Of a DNA stretch of 64,000 bases, positions 1-25,663 are shown in pieces; position 1 is the stretch's first letter, and every line of letters starts with the position of its first letter. The translations under genes and the position numbers were made by a program. The notes beneath the pieces were generated by a model, which did not search any database, was not told the origin of the DNA, and saw only the letters and a list, made by a program, of their open reading frames with translations. Origin of the DNA: Paralvinella palmiformis (taxonomy: Eukaryota > Annelida > Polychaeta > Terebellida > Alvinellidae); NCBI GenBank assembly GCA_025642065.1, contig JAODUP010000304.1, forward strand, positions 951,501-1,015,500. The letters run 5' to 3'.

Positions 1-212
1 ATAATGAATAAATCTATTATGTTATGTTATATTATATTTTTCCTCGTTTAATAAATTATAAATGTTTGATGTACAGTTATATTTCTAAATGAAGTCAAAC
101 AATAATCTACTCATAATTATGACTGATCAACATAGTAGGAGAAGACCCTGATGAAGATGCGGAGATCGACATAGTTAAATCCATCACAAGATAAACACGT
201 CAGTTCACTTAC

Positions 213-12853
<12,641 letters not shown>

Positions 12854-13374
12854 CTTTTGGCAGATAGAACAAAATGGATGGATAACATTAATAACTGCTT
12901 CAGTTATTTCATTCATTCACACATTATACAAATATACACCGCTGGAAATAAGAGCCGGGCCGGGTCCCGGGCCAACACTTCTTGGCCCGGGGTTGCATCT
13001 TTCTATAGTTGCCAGCTCGGTGGTCCTGCCGATATTCAACCTGTTCTACACTTTGCATGGCAAATAAAATGGTTAAAATAATAAGAAACAATAATTTCTT
13101 CAACGAACAACCCAAGATTTTATTTATATGTTTTTTTCCTGCAAATGTAGGCGCAAGTGAACTCGAGTCTCATCACACGTGTGCAAAAGTCGTTGTGTTT
13201 ATGCTTTAGACGTGCTCTTGTTGACATCTGAAGCATTGGTACGACAGTGGCTATTGGCCAAATATCAACGGAATCTCCCTTTTCAACCAACCAGCAATAT
13301 GTTTTCAGACATGGCTGTGATAGTTATCGGGGAAATTTAAATCTCACGCTCTCGCACGGCAATCTATCGGCAAC

Positions 13375-13653
13375 ATGTTACATCGTTATTTGGGGATAGA
13401 ACCTCACAAGAAGAAGGAAAGAATTGACCCCATAGTAACAAATAAATTACATGATGCCACCAAAATGAAAAGAAAAATAGTTCCCTCGTGGAAAGCTGAA
13501 TTTTTCTGGCTTGTGGTCGATGACACTGAAGAGGTACGCCTAAATATTTCAGATCTATCAATATTATTGATTCATGATGCACAACATTCAGGCTTATCTA
13601 AATTATATATCATCCACCAAACTACATCTGAAATGATCCCATTCATTTATTAG
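13375..13653 (+). CDS. Short ORF with a hAT/zinc-finger-type WKxEFxWL segment
   Basis: ATG at 13375 after a CpG-rich stretch (13140-13374). The frame gives MLHRYLGIEPHKKKERIDPI, a Lys-rich linker, then KMKRKIVPSWKAEFFWLVVD. The SWKxEFxWL pattern resembles the start of TTF/BED-like zinc-finger proteins related to hAT transposases, in which the first zinc cysteines follow shortly. Here the expected Cys-x2-Cys is absent; a GAG|GTACGC donor at about 13534 could end the exon just before it. No downstream exon was found. It may be a first exon of a small gene or a transposon remnant. Confidence 0.35.
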   Translation: MLHRYLGIEPHKKKERIDPIVTNKLHDATKMKRKIVPSWKAEFFWLVVDDTEEVRLNISDLSILLIHDAQHSGLSKLYIIHQTTSEMIPFIY

Positions 13654-14710
13654 ATAGGGAAAACTGATTAGGCATTGGGAATTGGCTAACACATTTCAGA
13701 AATGCTTCTAATAATGTGGATTTTCACAGATGAAAATCACTAAGTCTCAGTATAGCAACAAACTAACTCCGACCACAATGACGATTCAGCTGCACACCAC
13801 TAATAATAATATTGCTGACTTTGATGCTAAGCAGGCAATTCACCAGTAGAACCTACACCACAACAGAAGGCCCAACTTTGTGGAGGCATGTAGGCAAAGG
13901 GCTATGCCTGAGATCCAGAAAGTAGAAAATGCCGATGATGCAGTGATCGCAAGTGGCTCAGCTCCAGGCTCTGTCATTCAGATTTTTTTATCTAGAGGAA
14001 TCTGACCCTCCCAGTGAATAAAGAATATTTTATTTTATGTTGAGATAAAGATGGATGTTTAATAACTAAATCATTAGTTGCTTTGTATTTCACATCGTGA
14101 AAATAGGCTTAGGGCAATTTTCTTCTTGACGGTGCCACACCTACATTTGTAAACCCATTTCCATTGACAATTGTTCACCCCATCAGGCATAAATGATCAA
14201 ACTGCTATGCTCCCTTGCCACTGTACTAGTATTTTTACCCTATACATTCCCCCTAACTGTTTTTATGCACGTCCAGCTTGCTTTGTGGTTTCTGGGCTGC
14301 TATTCTCTTGCGGCACCTGGGCCAGCAACTGTTCATCAGGGCTGACAACTTTTGGGACTTGCCAACCCTGTGGGGTCTGATGATTTTTTGAGGGAATTTC
14401 CAACACTGAAATATAATAATAATGACAGTAGTATTTATTTATGCATCATATAACATTGTACACCAAATGCCTAATTGTGATAAAACACGAATAGAAAATT
14501 AGGTGGGTTCAAACATTACCTGATATTATTTGCTAGTCATCTTCAAAAGTAATATCTGTGTTGTTATTTATGACAATTTTAGCTAAATAGACAAACGTTC
14601 ATTTATATAACATCATTAATTAAATAACCTTTATACTTATTTTGACTTTTATCTTGTTGTACTAATTTACAGAATCCCCCTCCCCCAATACTTATACTAG
14701 TCAGTTGCCT
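13654..14710. other. Intergenic, nothing firmly recognised
   Basis: There are short readable fragments such as RRPNFVEACRQRAMPEIQKV (about 13870) but no supported gene. Confidence 0.5.
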
Positions 14711-15673
14711 ACCATAGGTCGCGCCCATTAACTCGACCCAGTTATTAAGTCGAGGTGGTTTTTTAGGCCTAAGTATCACGATTTATGGTAGTACCATCCA
14801 TTAAGCCGACCTAAAAATCTCAACTTTCCCCTGCAGTATTTCCAGGTGACATTTTGAGCACAGGAAATGGTTTTGTTTTCATAATTCGTACCAATGTGTT
14901 TTGTATATTGTCAATAGACCAAGGCAAATTATAACGATCATTTACATAAACTGTTAGAACATAGGTAGGACCTCAAACTTAAATTAATGGGGTGATTAAT
15001 CATTCAGTGAACTGCATATGAGGTCAGTGATTTAGAAATAATTAGACATATTGTCAATTACTACTGAGCTTTTGATGGTACGTTTTTGTCACTAACGCGG
15101 CAATAACCGAGACAATGTACTACCGGTATATGCAGTCAGTTACTAACTAACTCTCTATTGAAAATAAATAAATTAATCAGTAATTATGCCATTATTAGTA
15201 TAAATATGCCCTGACAAAATATGTATATGTGGGGCACCCTAATGTCTATGTCGTCAAACGAATGAAATATGATGCTCTTAGGTACCGGACGTCTTGGGTA
15301 CGAGTTGTCTTGTTACCAACGCTGTATTCAAATTGAAAGTCGTGAAATGCACTACTAAGTCCAACGCATTTATCCATAATTACAAAAATCAGATAATTCT
15401 ACATATAAATATTGATTTTCATTATAAAGCCATGTATAATTATCATCAACTTGTTTCACTTCTATTTTCACTCCATGACTTCATGAGTTTAAATCAAAAT
15501 GACGCATCTAGATCTGGACTAGAGTCTAGACAGCTGCTAACACACTGAAATTTTTCTCACAATGACTGGATTTCTTGACATTGAAATAGCACCAGCCATT
15601 AAGCCAACCCTCCAAAATAAGGGTCAAAATGTTGACACAAAGTTTCGGCTTAATTGCCAGGATATATGGTATT
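14711..15673. mobile_element. Possible DNA element with inverted TACCATA...ATTAAGCCGA ends
   Basis: The left end TACCATAGGTCGCGCCCATT AACTCGACCC and the reverse complement of the right end TACCATATATCCTGGCAATT AAGCCGAAA are imperfect inverted repeats; subterminal CCATTAAGCCGACC (14809) and CCATTAAGCCAACC (15597) recur. No transposase was recognised inside. Confidence 0.4.
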
Positions 15674-16404
15674 GAAGATAATTGATGCTATGTGAGAGAA
15701 AGAAGATTCAGTCAGAAACTGACATCATTCATAATGAACAATAAGCTGCATTGCTAATTCCAAGTCCAAGGTTGCACAGACACAACTACACAACACTACA
15801 AGACATGCTTACTTGGATGGCAAACTATCAAAACATACAAGTGGTTATCCATATTTGTAGCTTTGTGTTTGCAATACCTGAACATGTTTGTAAATTTCAG
15901 TTAATGTTTTCAAATTAATCCAACTATAGACAGCATCTTTCTCATGCAATAAATTATTAAAATTGTGGTTGATAAAGGTTTGTTTAGTTAATTATTTGGG
16001 AGTTAATAATCCAGTAAAAAATAGCATTATTTAATCCCCTCCATTTTCACGCCTTATCAGAGATTTCAGTAACACATTGTGGTGCAGGTAAGGAATAAGA
16101 ATTATTGATGAGTGAAGTAAGCTATGTCAGCTGGGGGAACTTTTCCGAATAAAGTATGATATTCTAGTATTATTTTCAAACATTAAAATCATAAGGCAGT
16201 TTTGGCTATAATTCATTTTACATCTAGAACATTGCATTTCCCACTGTCACAATTTTGCTATAAGGTATGCTCTTCTTTTAAATGATGGAAGGTGGAGAAT
16301 AACATTTACCGTCTACCAGTTATTATTGATATATTATCTTGGTTGTTTATGTTTTAGGCATGTAGTAATTAAATACATCTTTCATAAATAAAATCGCTGC
16401 CCAG

Positions 16405-16660
16405 TGATACAGCACTCAATACTGACGACTCACAACTATATATAGCACTGGATCCTGAGAAAGAATCAAATTTTTCTTCATTGGATAATTTGGAACATCA
16501 ACCAAGTCCTCAAGATCAGCAACATTACAGAATAGTGAAACTTTCATTATCTCTAAGTGGCCAGTAAATAATCTAGAACTTAATTTTGACAAATGGATTA
16601 ATACAAATAACATATCTGCCATCCTCAGGGAATAGGTCACCTTCATTCCAAATCTTCAGG
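16405..16660 (+). mobile_element. LINE reverse-transcriptase fragment
   Basis: The plus strand reads DDSQLYIALDPEKESNFSSL, DNLEH, then after frame shifts WPVNNLELNFDKW, corresponding to YADDTQLYxxxxP...LxNNxLKLNxDKTE of CR1/L2-type elements. The catalytic YADD appears as TDD. Degenerate. Confidence 0.65.
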
Positions 16661-18436
16661 ACTAATACAAATATACACACACAAATTATAAATGATGTCA
16701 AACAGGGGTTGGGGTAATTGTAATCAGTGATCGATTGTAATCGATTAAATGATCTCAAGTAATCTTATTACTTGCATGATTACACAAGATTATATATCAT
16801 GTTATATCATGCCCCAGATATGGTTTGGTATATAAGGCAAAAGATAACAATATAACTGATTTACCCATTAACAGACTCTCGTCATATTTATACACATGAT
16901 GATTTGTCAGTTTATTTGTTTTATGAACATGAAAGGGAAATGTGTTGAAACACTGCTTCAAATGTTACCTCTATTATAAGTCATATAAACAGGCATTTCA
17001 GACTAAATTATGTTGTTTTCACACAGTTAAGCACAAGCTAGTCACACAACCAGCAATGGTGCATGACTTCTTCGTGACACCGTCATTTTAACTCCAATTG
17101 CAAATGACCCTGATTGGGCAGCGGTTGGACGATAAGCAGCTAATTAAATTAATCCATGCGATGGTGAATATAAATAAGACTACATGTTGGCTCCCAATCG
17201 ACATACTGGATGACAAACGTGGGCATTAGACAGAGATCAAAGATCCAAGTACGGAGTTGGGAGGTGTCCAAGTTAGAGAAGATAAATATAATTTAAAGGG
17301 TTGCAATAATTTAAGACTGTAAAAAAAGTGGTCCATTTACCGAGGTGGTCAAGCTTCAGAGGGGGCTTGACTATATTCTAATTATCCTATATATTATATA
17401 GACCATACCTGGCTATAGTTACGCCACACGATACATTTCAGTACTAAATTTATATTCAAACAATTCCATTGATATTGTTTGCACTAATCTCACTTATCTC
17501 TATAAATACCTGTGCATTCATGGAAAATGCATTACTTGCACAAAGATGGTCCATAACATTAGTAAGGATATGGTATTGGTATTAAATCCTATTATAAATA
17601 TTATTATTATAACAGGATAGTAACATTGTCTTACATGTAGACATTAATCAAATGGAATTCTAAAACAAATATTTAAAAAATTATATATACTGTATATCAA
17701 TTATCAAGAGGTATAGGCCCATACTAGGGAATAAGTACACTCCCCTAGATGAGTAGATAAGTTAAGTGGGTCTATTCAGGGATGTAAGCCCAGACCCTTC
17801 TCTACAACTTTTGTTTCCTCAAAAATAAAAAGCTAAACAACACCAATTTTTTACTCATAAACCAAAACAGGAAGTAGGAATGCAAGAGTCTATTTTGGAT
17901 GTTTCAGTGCACACTTTCAGCTAGAGGGACATCTCAAACAAACATCCGAATTACTATTGTATATATATTTAGCTAGTTACCGGTAACAGATAATTGGGAA
18001 CTTCAAAGTAACGTTGTAGAGACTCTGTGTTGTTTGAACATGCAAGGTTAAGCTGTAATTGACTAATCCCATCCATGTACGAGGCATTGTCTAAACAAAT
18101 TTCACCACACAAGACAGTGCGTTTATAACAAATATTGAACTAGAAGTCATGTATATGTGTGATCAAACGATAAATAAATGTAACATGTGCTCTTTGAAAT
18201 TTTATGCTATTTGAACATGCAAGATTAAGCTGTAATTGTGCTATACTGGCTAAACCTATTCGAGGATGGTCTTATACATGTGCCATATCGGAGTGCTTCA
18301 GTTTTCAATCAGAAATTTCGATCAGAAAGTTTGTTCATTGGGAACAAGTTGGGGTCTTTCTGGAGTATAAGCCCAGTACCCTATTACCAACAATTGAACT
18401 AGTTGGGCCCCCTGGGCTTATACCTCACGTTATATG

Positions 18437-18484
<48 letters not shown>

Positions 18485-20284
18485 TCTACCAATGTAACTT
18501 TAAAGAATTATTACGTTTTTTGTATGATCTTTGTTTGGAGCTCATTGTGGGATCTCAGACTAGGATCACACCTCATTGTTCACCATCAATGACACCTCAC
18601 ACAGGATGTAATCCAGACTCCGGATTCTGCAATGTAAATAAACCAGTTTTCATTTTATTTGTCAATTTGTGACAATCGATGTTTAAATTCAAAGTGGCTA
18701 TAGGTCTGGACCGTAAGCACAATTTTATAGCTATTAGTCTGGCACATTTCAGGTTTCCATGGCGTATATAGTACGTCTGCTGCCAGAAAATGTCACAATA
18801 TTCAGCTTATCAACTAAATGGTGGCTGAATTGATCAATATTACATAATAAAAGGGGACAAGTAATAACTTTTGTACTTATACCATGTTGCTTGCATGTCT
18901 TTGATAGAATTGCACAAATACATCCAGTGAGGGTTATGTTTAGAGTTAGGGTTAGGTGGGCAGTTCTGGAACTTCAATAAATTCTTAAAATATCCAGTAG
19001 CCGGCAGTGTGTTTTAGTCTGTCGGACATTCGGGAATGTGCACATGTGCAGTTGAAGTGCCGGAGCTATAGCTACTTTGGTGTGCGTCCATGTCTGGACT
19101 AATAGCCACAACCTTTAAAATATGTGGAAACATTTACACTTGAATAAAAAAACTGAAATCAAGATTGTTTATAATTTATACTCTAACACTAACAGTAACC
19201 ATTAGGTATAACTATAATAAGTTGTACAAGTTAGCCTAGTATTAGCCTTGGGCTTAACCTTCCTTAAGGTTTAACTTTGTCTTAAACTTAAACTAGTTAA
19301 AGGGACAGTTCACCTTCAATTCATTTCTAAATGATAAATCTACTGTTATTTTTGTGTTAAATTCAAAATTGTTATAATTAATAATGACCATGTTACATTT
19401 TCTTAAGCTCTAGCACTAATTAGCATGAACGCAATACAGGAACAAGTTGAACGGATGGATTAAAAGTAAATCCCGTGCCATAGTATACTTTAATTCATAT
19501 TTAATAAGTCCGGCATTGTTCGTTCTCAAATAGATCAATAGTCTAATCTGTCGGCAATATAAACAAATAACTCATTTCCGGTTCCTCGCCTGGGAGATAA
19601 CCGGATGTATCTATTGCGCATGTCCAGAAACAAATCAAATTCCGGTTACGTGTATTTGCACGTCTTATCCTATAATCATTGACCTGATTAAATATAAAAT
19701 TTAGGAAATTATAAGAAAACATAACTCTTATATTACATAACGTTATCTTACCTCCAATTAAAAAAAAAAAATTAGATTGCGCTCGTGCTAAATACCATAA
19801 ATAAATATTACCGCTAAATTATTCGATTATTAAACAATTATTAAAGAACACGACTAGATGACAAGACTAGAAATTCCTGATTTAATATTTTCAATTAAAG
19901 TTAAATATTTACATACTGATGTGATTAATGGAAAACGTCCTTTTTAAATTGGGGTCTTTGGTGGTACCGTGGGGGTCGATTTATCTGTGATCTTCCCCGA
20001 TAGATCTAACTTGAAGGAGGTTCGCACAATTATTTATATAAAATCTTCACTCATATAAACTGGGCCATGTTGTAAAATGTGAAATTATAGGGCCTAGGCT
20101 GTTCTTTATATCTAAGAAATATGAATGACTTACCCAAACATATTTTTAAACTTGGCCTAACGACAGTGGAAGAAATACTATATGCAACCCTACCACCCAG
20201 AAATTAAGACATTGATTTCTTTTAGTGGACATGGTGCCACTCTACGAGATTTTTTTTTTAAATATGGGTGTTAAAAACCATTGA
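16661..20284. other. Intergenic, mostly featureless
   Basis: AT-rich. It contains a TG/TA microsatellite (18437) and a possible mollusc-type repeat from about 19300 (AAAGGGACAGTTCACC) to 19670, rich in CCGG compared with its flanks. No gene is recognised. Confidence 0.5.
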
Positions 20285-20580
20285 GGACTTAATACACTCT
20301 GACATTGACCATCCGCGGGGTATTTCGGCTCCATCTTTCCGTACTCGCTGCTCCTCTGTAAACTGTAGATAGTCTTTCTCAATTATTGACCAAGTGAAGG
20401 ACTTTCTTTCGTTTCACGATCTACGATCATGAAACAGGGATAGCACACGAAAGTGCGACCACTTATTTAATTGCTGTGTGAGCATATATCACTTTTACTG
20501 GGCATCTGTTCATAGCTTCCCCCCCCCCCACCACTCACAGAGGAGGGGAGCAGTACGTAAAAAAAGAGCCAAAATACTTA
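20285..20580 (-). repeat. Fragments of SINE family 1
   Basis: The pieces GGGGTATTTCGGCTCCATCT at about 20318 and the CCCACCACTCACAG...GGGGAGCAGTACG block at about 20520-20562 match the body of the family-1 SINE in opposite orientations, separated by unrelated sequence. This suggests a broken or rearranged pair of copies. Confidence 0.5.
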
Positions 20581-20779
20581 ATTATGTGTTTAAAATTAGA
20601 ATTAGGAATATCTTCATTTCTTTAATTGTGTGATTGATGCCGATGCTGAGGTGTGTCCATGCTTTTATTTATTGTTCAAATTCAACATGCATATACGATA
20701 TAACGTACACAATAATATGTTATTGCTACAATAATTAATCATTTCAAAATTAAACTTATATGGATTTATTGTTATATAT

Positions 20780-21055
20780 GGCAGAATACATGGCATGTTC
20801 GGTGGAGAAAACCTTGTCGATCAGTTGTCTGGCTGGATGAAAAAGACCTCCTACTAGGAGACTAATTTAGTAATTCTGATAAATTTAGAATTTAGAATAT
20901 ATGGCATGTTCGGTGGAGAAAACCTTGTCAGTTGCCTGGTTGAATGAAAAACTCCTCCTAATATAATGCCACGGCCTAGGCGCGAACCTGCGACCTCCCG
21001 CACAGAACGACCATAGTCATAGGTAAATAGTCTCACGCTCTACCCAACAGACGAA
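20780..21055 (-). mobile_element. tRNA-derived SINE, family 3, with duplicated tail
   Basis: The minus strand begins near 21055 with TTGGGTAGAGCGTGAGAC (A box) and GGTTCGCGCCTAG (B box). The tail CATGTTCGGTGGAGAAAACC occurs twice, at about 20793 and 20905, so either two copies overlap or the tail was duplicated. Confidence 0.65.
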
Positions 21056-21059
21056 AGAG

Positions 21060-21649
21060 GCAGTTATGATTAAATATGATTAAACATGACCAGTAATTGT
21101 AGAACACTGAAGATAATCCTGGATAGTTTGGTATAATCTGTATGAGAGATTGGTTGCTTAAACTTCCAGGAGATGATCTATCACTGGATCTATCACTAGA
21201 TCATTTTATTGAGCTCTCTGCATATAAAGATATCAGTGAATTAGTTAAAGTCTGAGGATTCCCAGATTAACGAGCACATGAACTTGTCTGTAATTACATT
21301 ATATAGAAGCGTACAGAAGCCAATTTCCCACGATGGGATCCTAACGTATACAGTGATAGAACAAGCAATCTCTATTATTAGCCGGTATAACAGGTAAAAA
21401 TCCACAGTTGGATATAATGCTTATAAATAGGTTGAAGTGTAAATATAATATAAACAAAGCCAAATTAAGATGAAGCCAAATTAAAGGAATTAATATCTAT
21501 GGTCCGACTTGAAAATGTAAATATATTGGTTTAAAAGCGCCACGGGTATGACGCCGATTGTAGTAAAGCAAGAAAAAAAGAAACAGGAAAAAATATATAT
21601 ACTATACTAATTTAATTTGTAATACTACTATTATTACTACTACTACTAC

Positions 21650-21687
<38 letters not shown>

Positions 21688-22260
21688 TTAAATGTTCCAA
21701 CTAATAATTGTAAATGACATAATCCTCAGATCTTAGTGTATGTTAAAGATGTTAAAGTTAATGTTTCATGTATATTCATAATATAATTGCAATATGCCAT
21801 GTATATCAGTATTAATCACACATCTGTAATTCATATTTGCAATAAATCAATTTTCAATTGATCCATAACTGGAATAGAATATTTTGGATTATCCTTGATC
21901 ATCAGTGGTTCCTGTGATGGTCTCACTAAGCCTGGTCGTCCTCACCGTCATGCGCCTGATACCCAGTGGCAGATCTACGACCCCCCACCTCTAGTAGAGA
22001 TCCTCCGTCTTTAAATACAATATACCATTTGGCGACATAATAACTAATAAAAATACTGCGAATTTGTCATTCTTAAATAACCACACATTGAGTATTGTGT
22101 AATGTATGTCTGATAGTATTATTATTTAACAGACAAAGTATAATTGTGATTTGTCGGTTAAATAATAACTTAGTAAGTACCATTTTTTGACGATTCTCCC
22201 AAAAGGCAAATATTTCCTGTAGCTTGCACTAAAACAATATTGCCCCAATACTCGCTACGA
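21060..22260. other. Intergenic, nothing recognised except a trinucleotide tract
   Basis: No coding motif or repeat beyond 21628-21687. Confidence 0.5.
21628..21687. repeat. TAC/TAA trinucleotide microsatellite
   Basis: (TAC)n passing into (TAA)n, about 60 bp. Confidence 0.92.
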
Positions 22261-22435
22261 GAAACCTAAAGGTTTGTGTAAGACACGCTGTGATGAAAGA
22301 CATTCTTGTTTGGAAACATTTGGTGAGCTATACGATGTCACTTGCCTTGATGCTATGGTTAAACCATATGTTTATATAGAGGTTAATGAAACTCGCTGGA
22401 ATTGGGATAGTGACACGAAGACTACGACTCATGGT

Positions 22436-23100
22436 AAGAAAAGTAGAATTTTGGAGTTATTGTTGGCTTCACAGTATTAAAGAATAGTTTGGATTATTTG
22501 AAATGTTTTTCAGCTAAACTACAAAGAAGAGATAGTGACGTCTTTGAGGCATACACAATGATTGACAATTTCCAATGAGAGATTCAATGTTTCAGGGATG
22601 ACATCGGTGTAGAATTCCAGAGATGGTACGAAGAAAAAAAGCAGCTGGCTTCATATATAGGTACTGAAGAGGAAACGCCAAGGGTTCAAAGGGTTCAATG
22701 TAATAGGTCGAATGTACCTGCTGACACGCCTCTTCTTTATTACAAGAGATCAATTAGCATTCCTTTTATTGATATCTTACTGTAACAGTTGCAGACCCAT
22801 TTCTCTGCAGAAAACTGCTGGCCAGTGAGTGTTTTGCTAAGCCTAGTACCATCTTTAATGATCAAACTCTAGGGATGCCTCCCCCAAAGCAATTTGAATC
22901 ATGACATGGTGACATGTTAACTCCGAGGTCATTAGATAACGAGATACCCAGATGGTTCAATATGTAGTCCAGGCCGATTTACCTGATTCTTTGATGAAAT
23001 CCTTAGTATCTGCAGATCCAGATTCCTTTCAGAACATTAGAATTTTACTGGTATTAGGATGTACTCTGCTTGTGACGAATATGCAATAAATTCATCAGAT
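22436..23100 (+). pseudogene. hAT-like (ZMYM/THAP12-related) transposase fossil
   Basis: Broken frames read LDYLKCFSAKLQRRDSDVFE, AYTMIDNFQ, EFQRWYEEKKQLASYIGTEE and PRVQRVQCNRSNVPADTPLL with YYKRSISIPFIDILL. This follows the hAT pattern LxxxLQ...DI...AxxxI...PRxxxRQxxRxNxPAxTPExYYRxxIxIPFLDxLI. Stop codons and shifts make it non-functional. Confidence 0.7.
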
Positions 23101-23144
23101 TAATTTGCAATTTGTGTGTGTGTTTTGTCAATTGCTTGGCCTCA

Positions 23145-23345
23145 TGATAAAGTATGACGTTGATGATTGATGTTTTACGGCCACTGTTGTGCACATGGTA
23201 GGCACAATAGGTCGAGAGACCTCCAAAGGTAATGAAGCGAAGTCAACGATGAAACAACCCTCAGCTATGCCCACGCCGAGATTAGAACACGGGTGGTAAT
23301 GATCTGTGTTCCAACACGCTCCCACCAGACCACCGGGAGGCGCCA
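23145..23345 (-). mobile_element. tRNA-derived SINE, family 4
   Basis: The minus strand reads GTGGTCTGGTGGGAGCGTG (A box) and GTGTTCTAATCTCGG (B box), then a body with TTTGGAGGTC and CCTACCATGTGCACA, ending in GTAAAACATCAATCATC. It matches 36356-36557. Confidence 0.8.
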
Positions 23346-23490
23346 ATTATTATAATACATCAATATAGCGTCCTATATCTCAATTACCACTCTCTTGAAA
23401 GGTCAGTTTATACTAAGGGCAGGCACAATGGAGTGACTATTATTACAACCGATAACTGCTAATAGAAAATTTACATCTGAGCTAAATTGG

Positions 23491-23842
23491 TTTTGTTGTT
23501 TGGGGAGAATCCCCAGGCTGTCGCTTAATCAGCACAGCCTCTATGTTGGAGTGGTTGAGAAATCACCTCCTCCACCACTAACAGGGGAGCAGTACGGAAA
23601 GATGGAGCCGAAATACCCTGGTCACTGCCAGAGTGTTTTACGTCCTCAGGGGGTTTTTAACGTCCCCCTTTATTTTAAATAATTCAGTGGAGACGGCAGC
23701 GCCATTTAACATGGTCAGCCACCCACGATGTAGTGAGCCGAGAAATTAATCCCTGGAAAAGTTTCGACCTCTTACGGGGTTCGAACCTGCGACCGTTGGC
23801 ACCAAGTGCCGAGTGCTTAACCGCTAGGCCACCGGAGCTCAC
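23491..23842 (-). mobile_element. tRNA-derived SINE, family 1, copy 2, with target-site duplication
   Basis: Nearly identical to the copy at 4284-4641, with an intact A box (TGGCCTAGCGGTTAAGC) and B box (GGTTCGAACCCC) on the minus strand. It is flanked by the 17-bp direct repeat CATCTGAGCTAAATYGG at 23474-23490 and 23843-23859. The single-base difference between the duplicates suggests a fairly young insertion. Confidence 0.9.
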
Positions 23843-23859
23843 CATCTGAGCTAAATCGG

Positions 23860-25440
23860 ACGGTTATCGGGTTATAGCCTCGGTTCCGTTAAAACTATAT
23901 ATTAACACCTTCAAACAAGATCCAGTGTCTGATATGCAAACTATATAATTATAATAACGGGATTTAGCGTTATTAATAATGAGCAGACTAAAGCTATCCT
24001 TGAAACTCATAATACACAGATTGGACATAACTAGACCGAGGAAAGATGACTCTATTACCACATAGTACTAAAGTTTTATATAAAACATATCAACCACACG
24101 AGCTGCGTCCAATGCCACCGCTCGAGATGCGATGCAGTGTTTCTATTCCTGAGTCAGGAGTACTTGCTTTAAGAGCGTACAGTGTCTGCTACAGTCATTT
24201 AGATGATAGATTCCCCCGTGGAAAAACACCTAAACGGCGTCCCGCCAAACAATACATGGAATATACCTGGAAATATACAGTTTCCACGCACAGAAAACAG
24301 AACTTCTCAAAAGGAGCATAATAGACCTTGTAATATTTTATGAAGGGTCAAATCCCTCACAAGTATACAGACCCAATCAAATACCATGACCTACTCGTCA
24401 TTAAGGTTGTGGCGTCATAGGTAAACCGAAAGAAGGAAGCAGGGGAAAAAGTAACGGAAAAACGAAAAAAAAATCTTCCTACTTTATTCGGGGGAGCGTT
24501 ACTATTTTAGTTCATTAGGAAAAGAAGTTGTTCGTATAGATATATTGACCAAGGACTCTACTGGTTTATATAATATATATACTCCAAGCTTTAGTAATGT
24601 ATAGATAGTATCATATCATGGATGAGCCGAAGACTTTCTAATATTTATGCACTTAAACCTTTTATACTCATTGGTTACTTCAAAGACGGAAAAACGTTCA
24701 TTGCTTGTTATACCTTTTCTGTGATACATTTAATAGAGTAGGTTTGAGAAATATGAGTCTATTACCTCATTAGCGCTGTCTGTTTCTGCCAAAATCATCG
24801 GGTTTACCTGTTTCTTTAGTAACGAGATGTTTGAAACCTCCACTATAGGGTTTATAATGGTGTTATTTTCCATTAGTTTTATATCGTTTAACCCTCTATA
24901 TTTATCGGAAATCAGCACCTTAGAAATCTTTCCCATTTTCAGATGAGTTAGATTTGCCCCTTCATATATTCTGATAAACCTTCCTTGCCTAATGTTGTTA
25001 GTGAATTTCGACGTTTTCTCCGACATCTGTAAACTATTTCCCCAAAACACACAAATCTGTGGAAGTCACTGAGTTATCCAGGCAATATATATTTAGTAAT
25101 CGTTTTAGTATGCTAGTTATGACAGTGTCAGTAAAAGATGGCTCGTCGCCTTTAAAACGTGTGGGATTTGATACTATACTTTTAACCCCTGCGAATAAAA
25201 CATCCACTCATTAGGCAGTTGCTTTTGTTGGGAAAATGAACATTTGCATCTCTCATCAGAATTACACGTATCCTGACTTAGTCTGTTTAGTAAGAAATCA
25301 GATTTCAATTCAAATTCAACGTTATTCACTTTTGGCTGTTTATAGAAGTTTAGCAAATTGAATTCGCTTACCTGTGTACCCAATCATATTGATTACTCTT
25401 TCCAGAGTGTGACTTTATAAGGTCCACCTCATCAGACACT
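23860..25440. other. Gene-free stretch with several unexplained ORFs
   Basis: Open frames are 24046-24321 plus (91 codons, HELRPMPPLEMRCSVSIPES) and, on the minus strand, 25383-25174 (69 codons), 25050-24730 (106 codons, RQGRFIRIYEGANLTHLKMG) and 24061-23864. None matches a family I recognise. The minus-strand ORF at 25050 could end at a GAG|GTAATA donor (24767). They may be pieces of one unknown minus-strand gene, an integrated element, or chance. Confidence 0.25.
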
Positions 25441-25506
25441 CAAATGACCCTCTAAAATTCAAATCTCCTACAGGGCGTGGTAGGCCAGCCCGTGTAGGGG
25501 TCTAGT

Positions 25507-25663
<157 letters not shown>

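Noticed and set aside
18204..18672. ORFs of 97 and 89 codons
   Set aside because: They run across a TG/TA microsatellite and show no conserved motif.
24730..25050. Assignment of the 106-codon ORF to a viral or known cellular family
   Set aside because: No motif I can name; reported only as unexplained.
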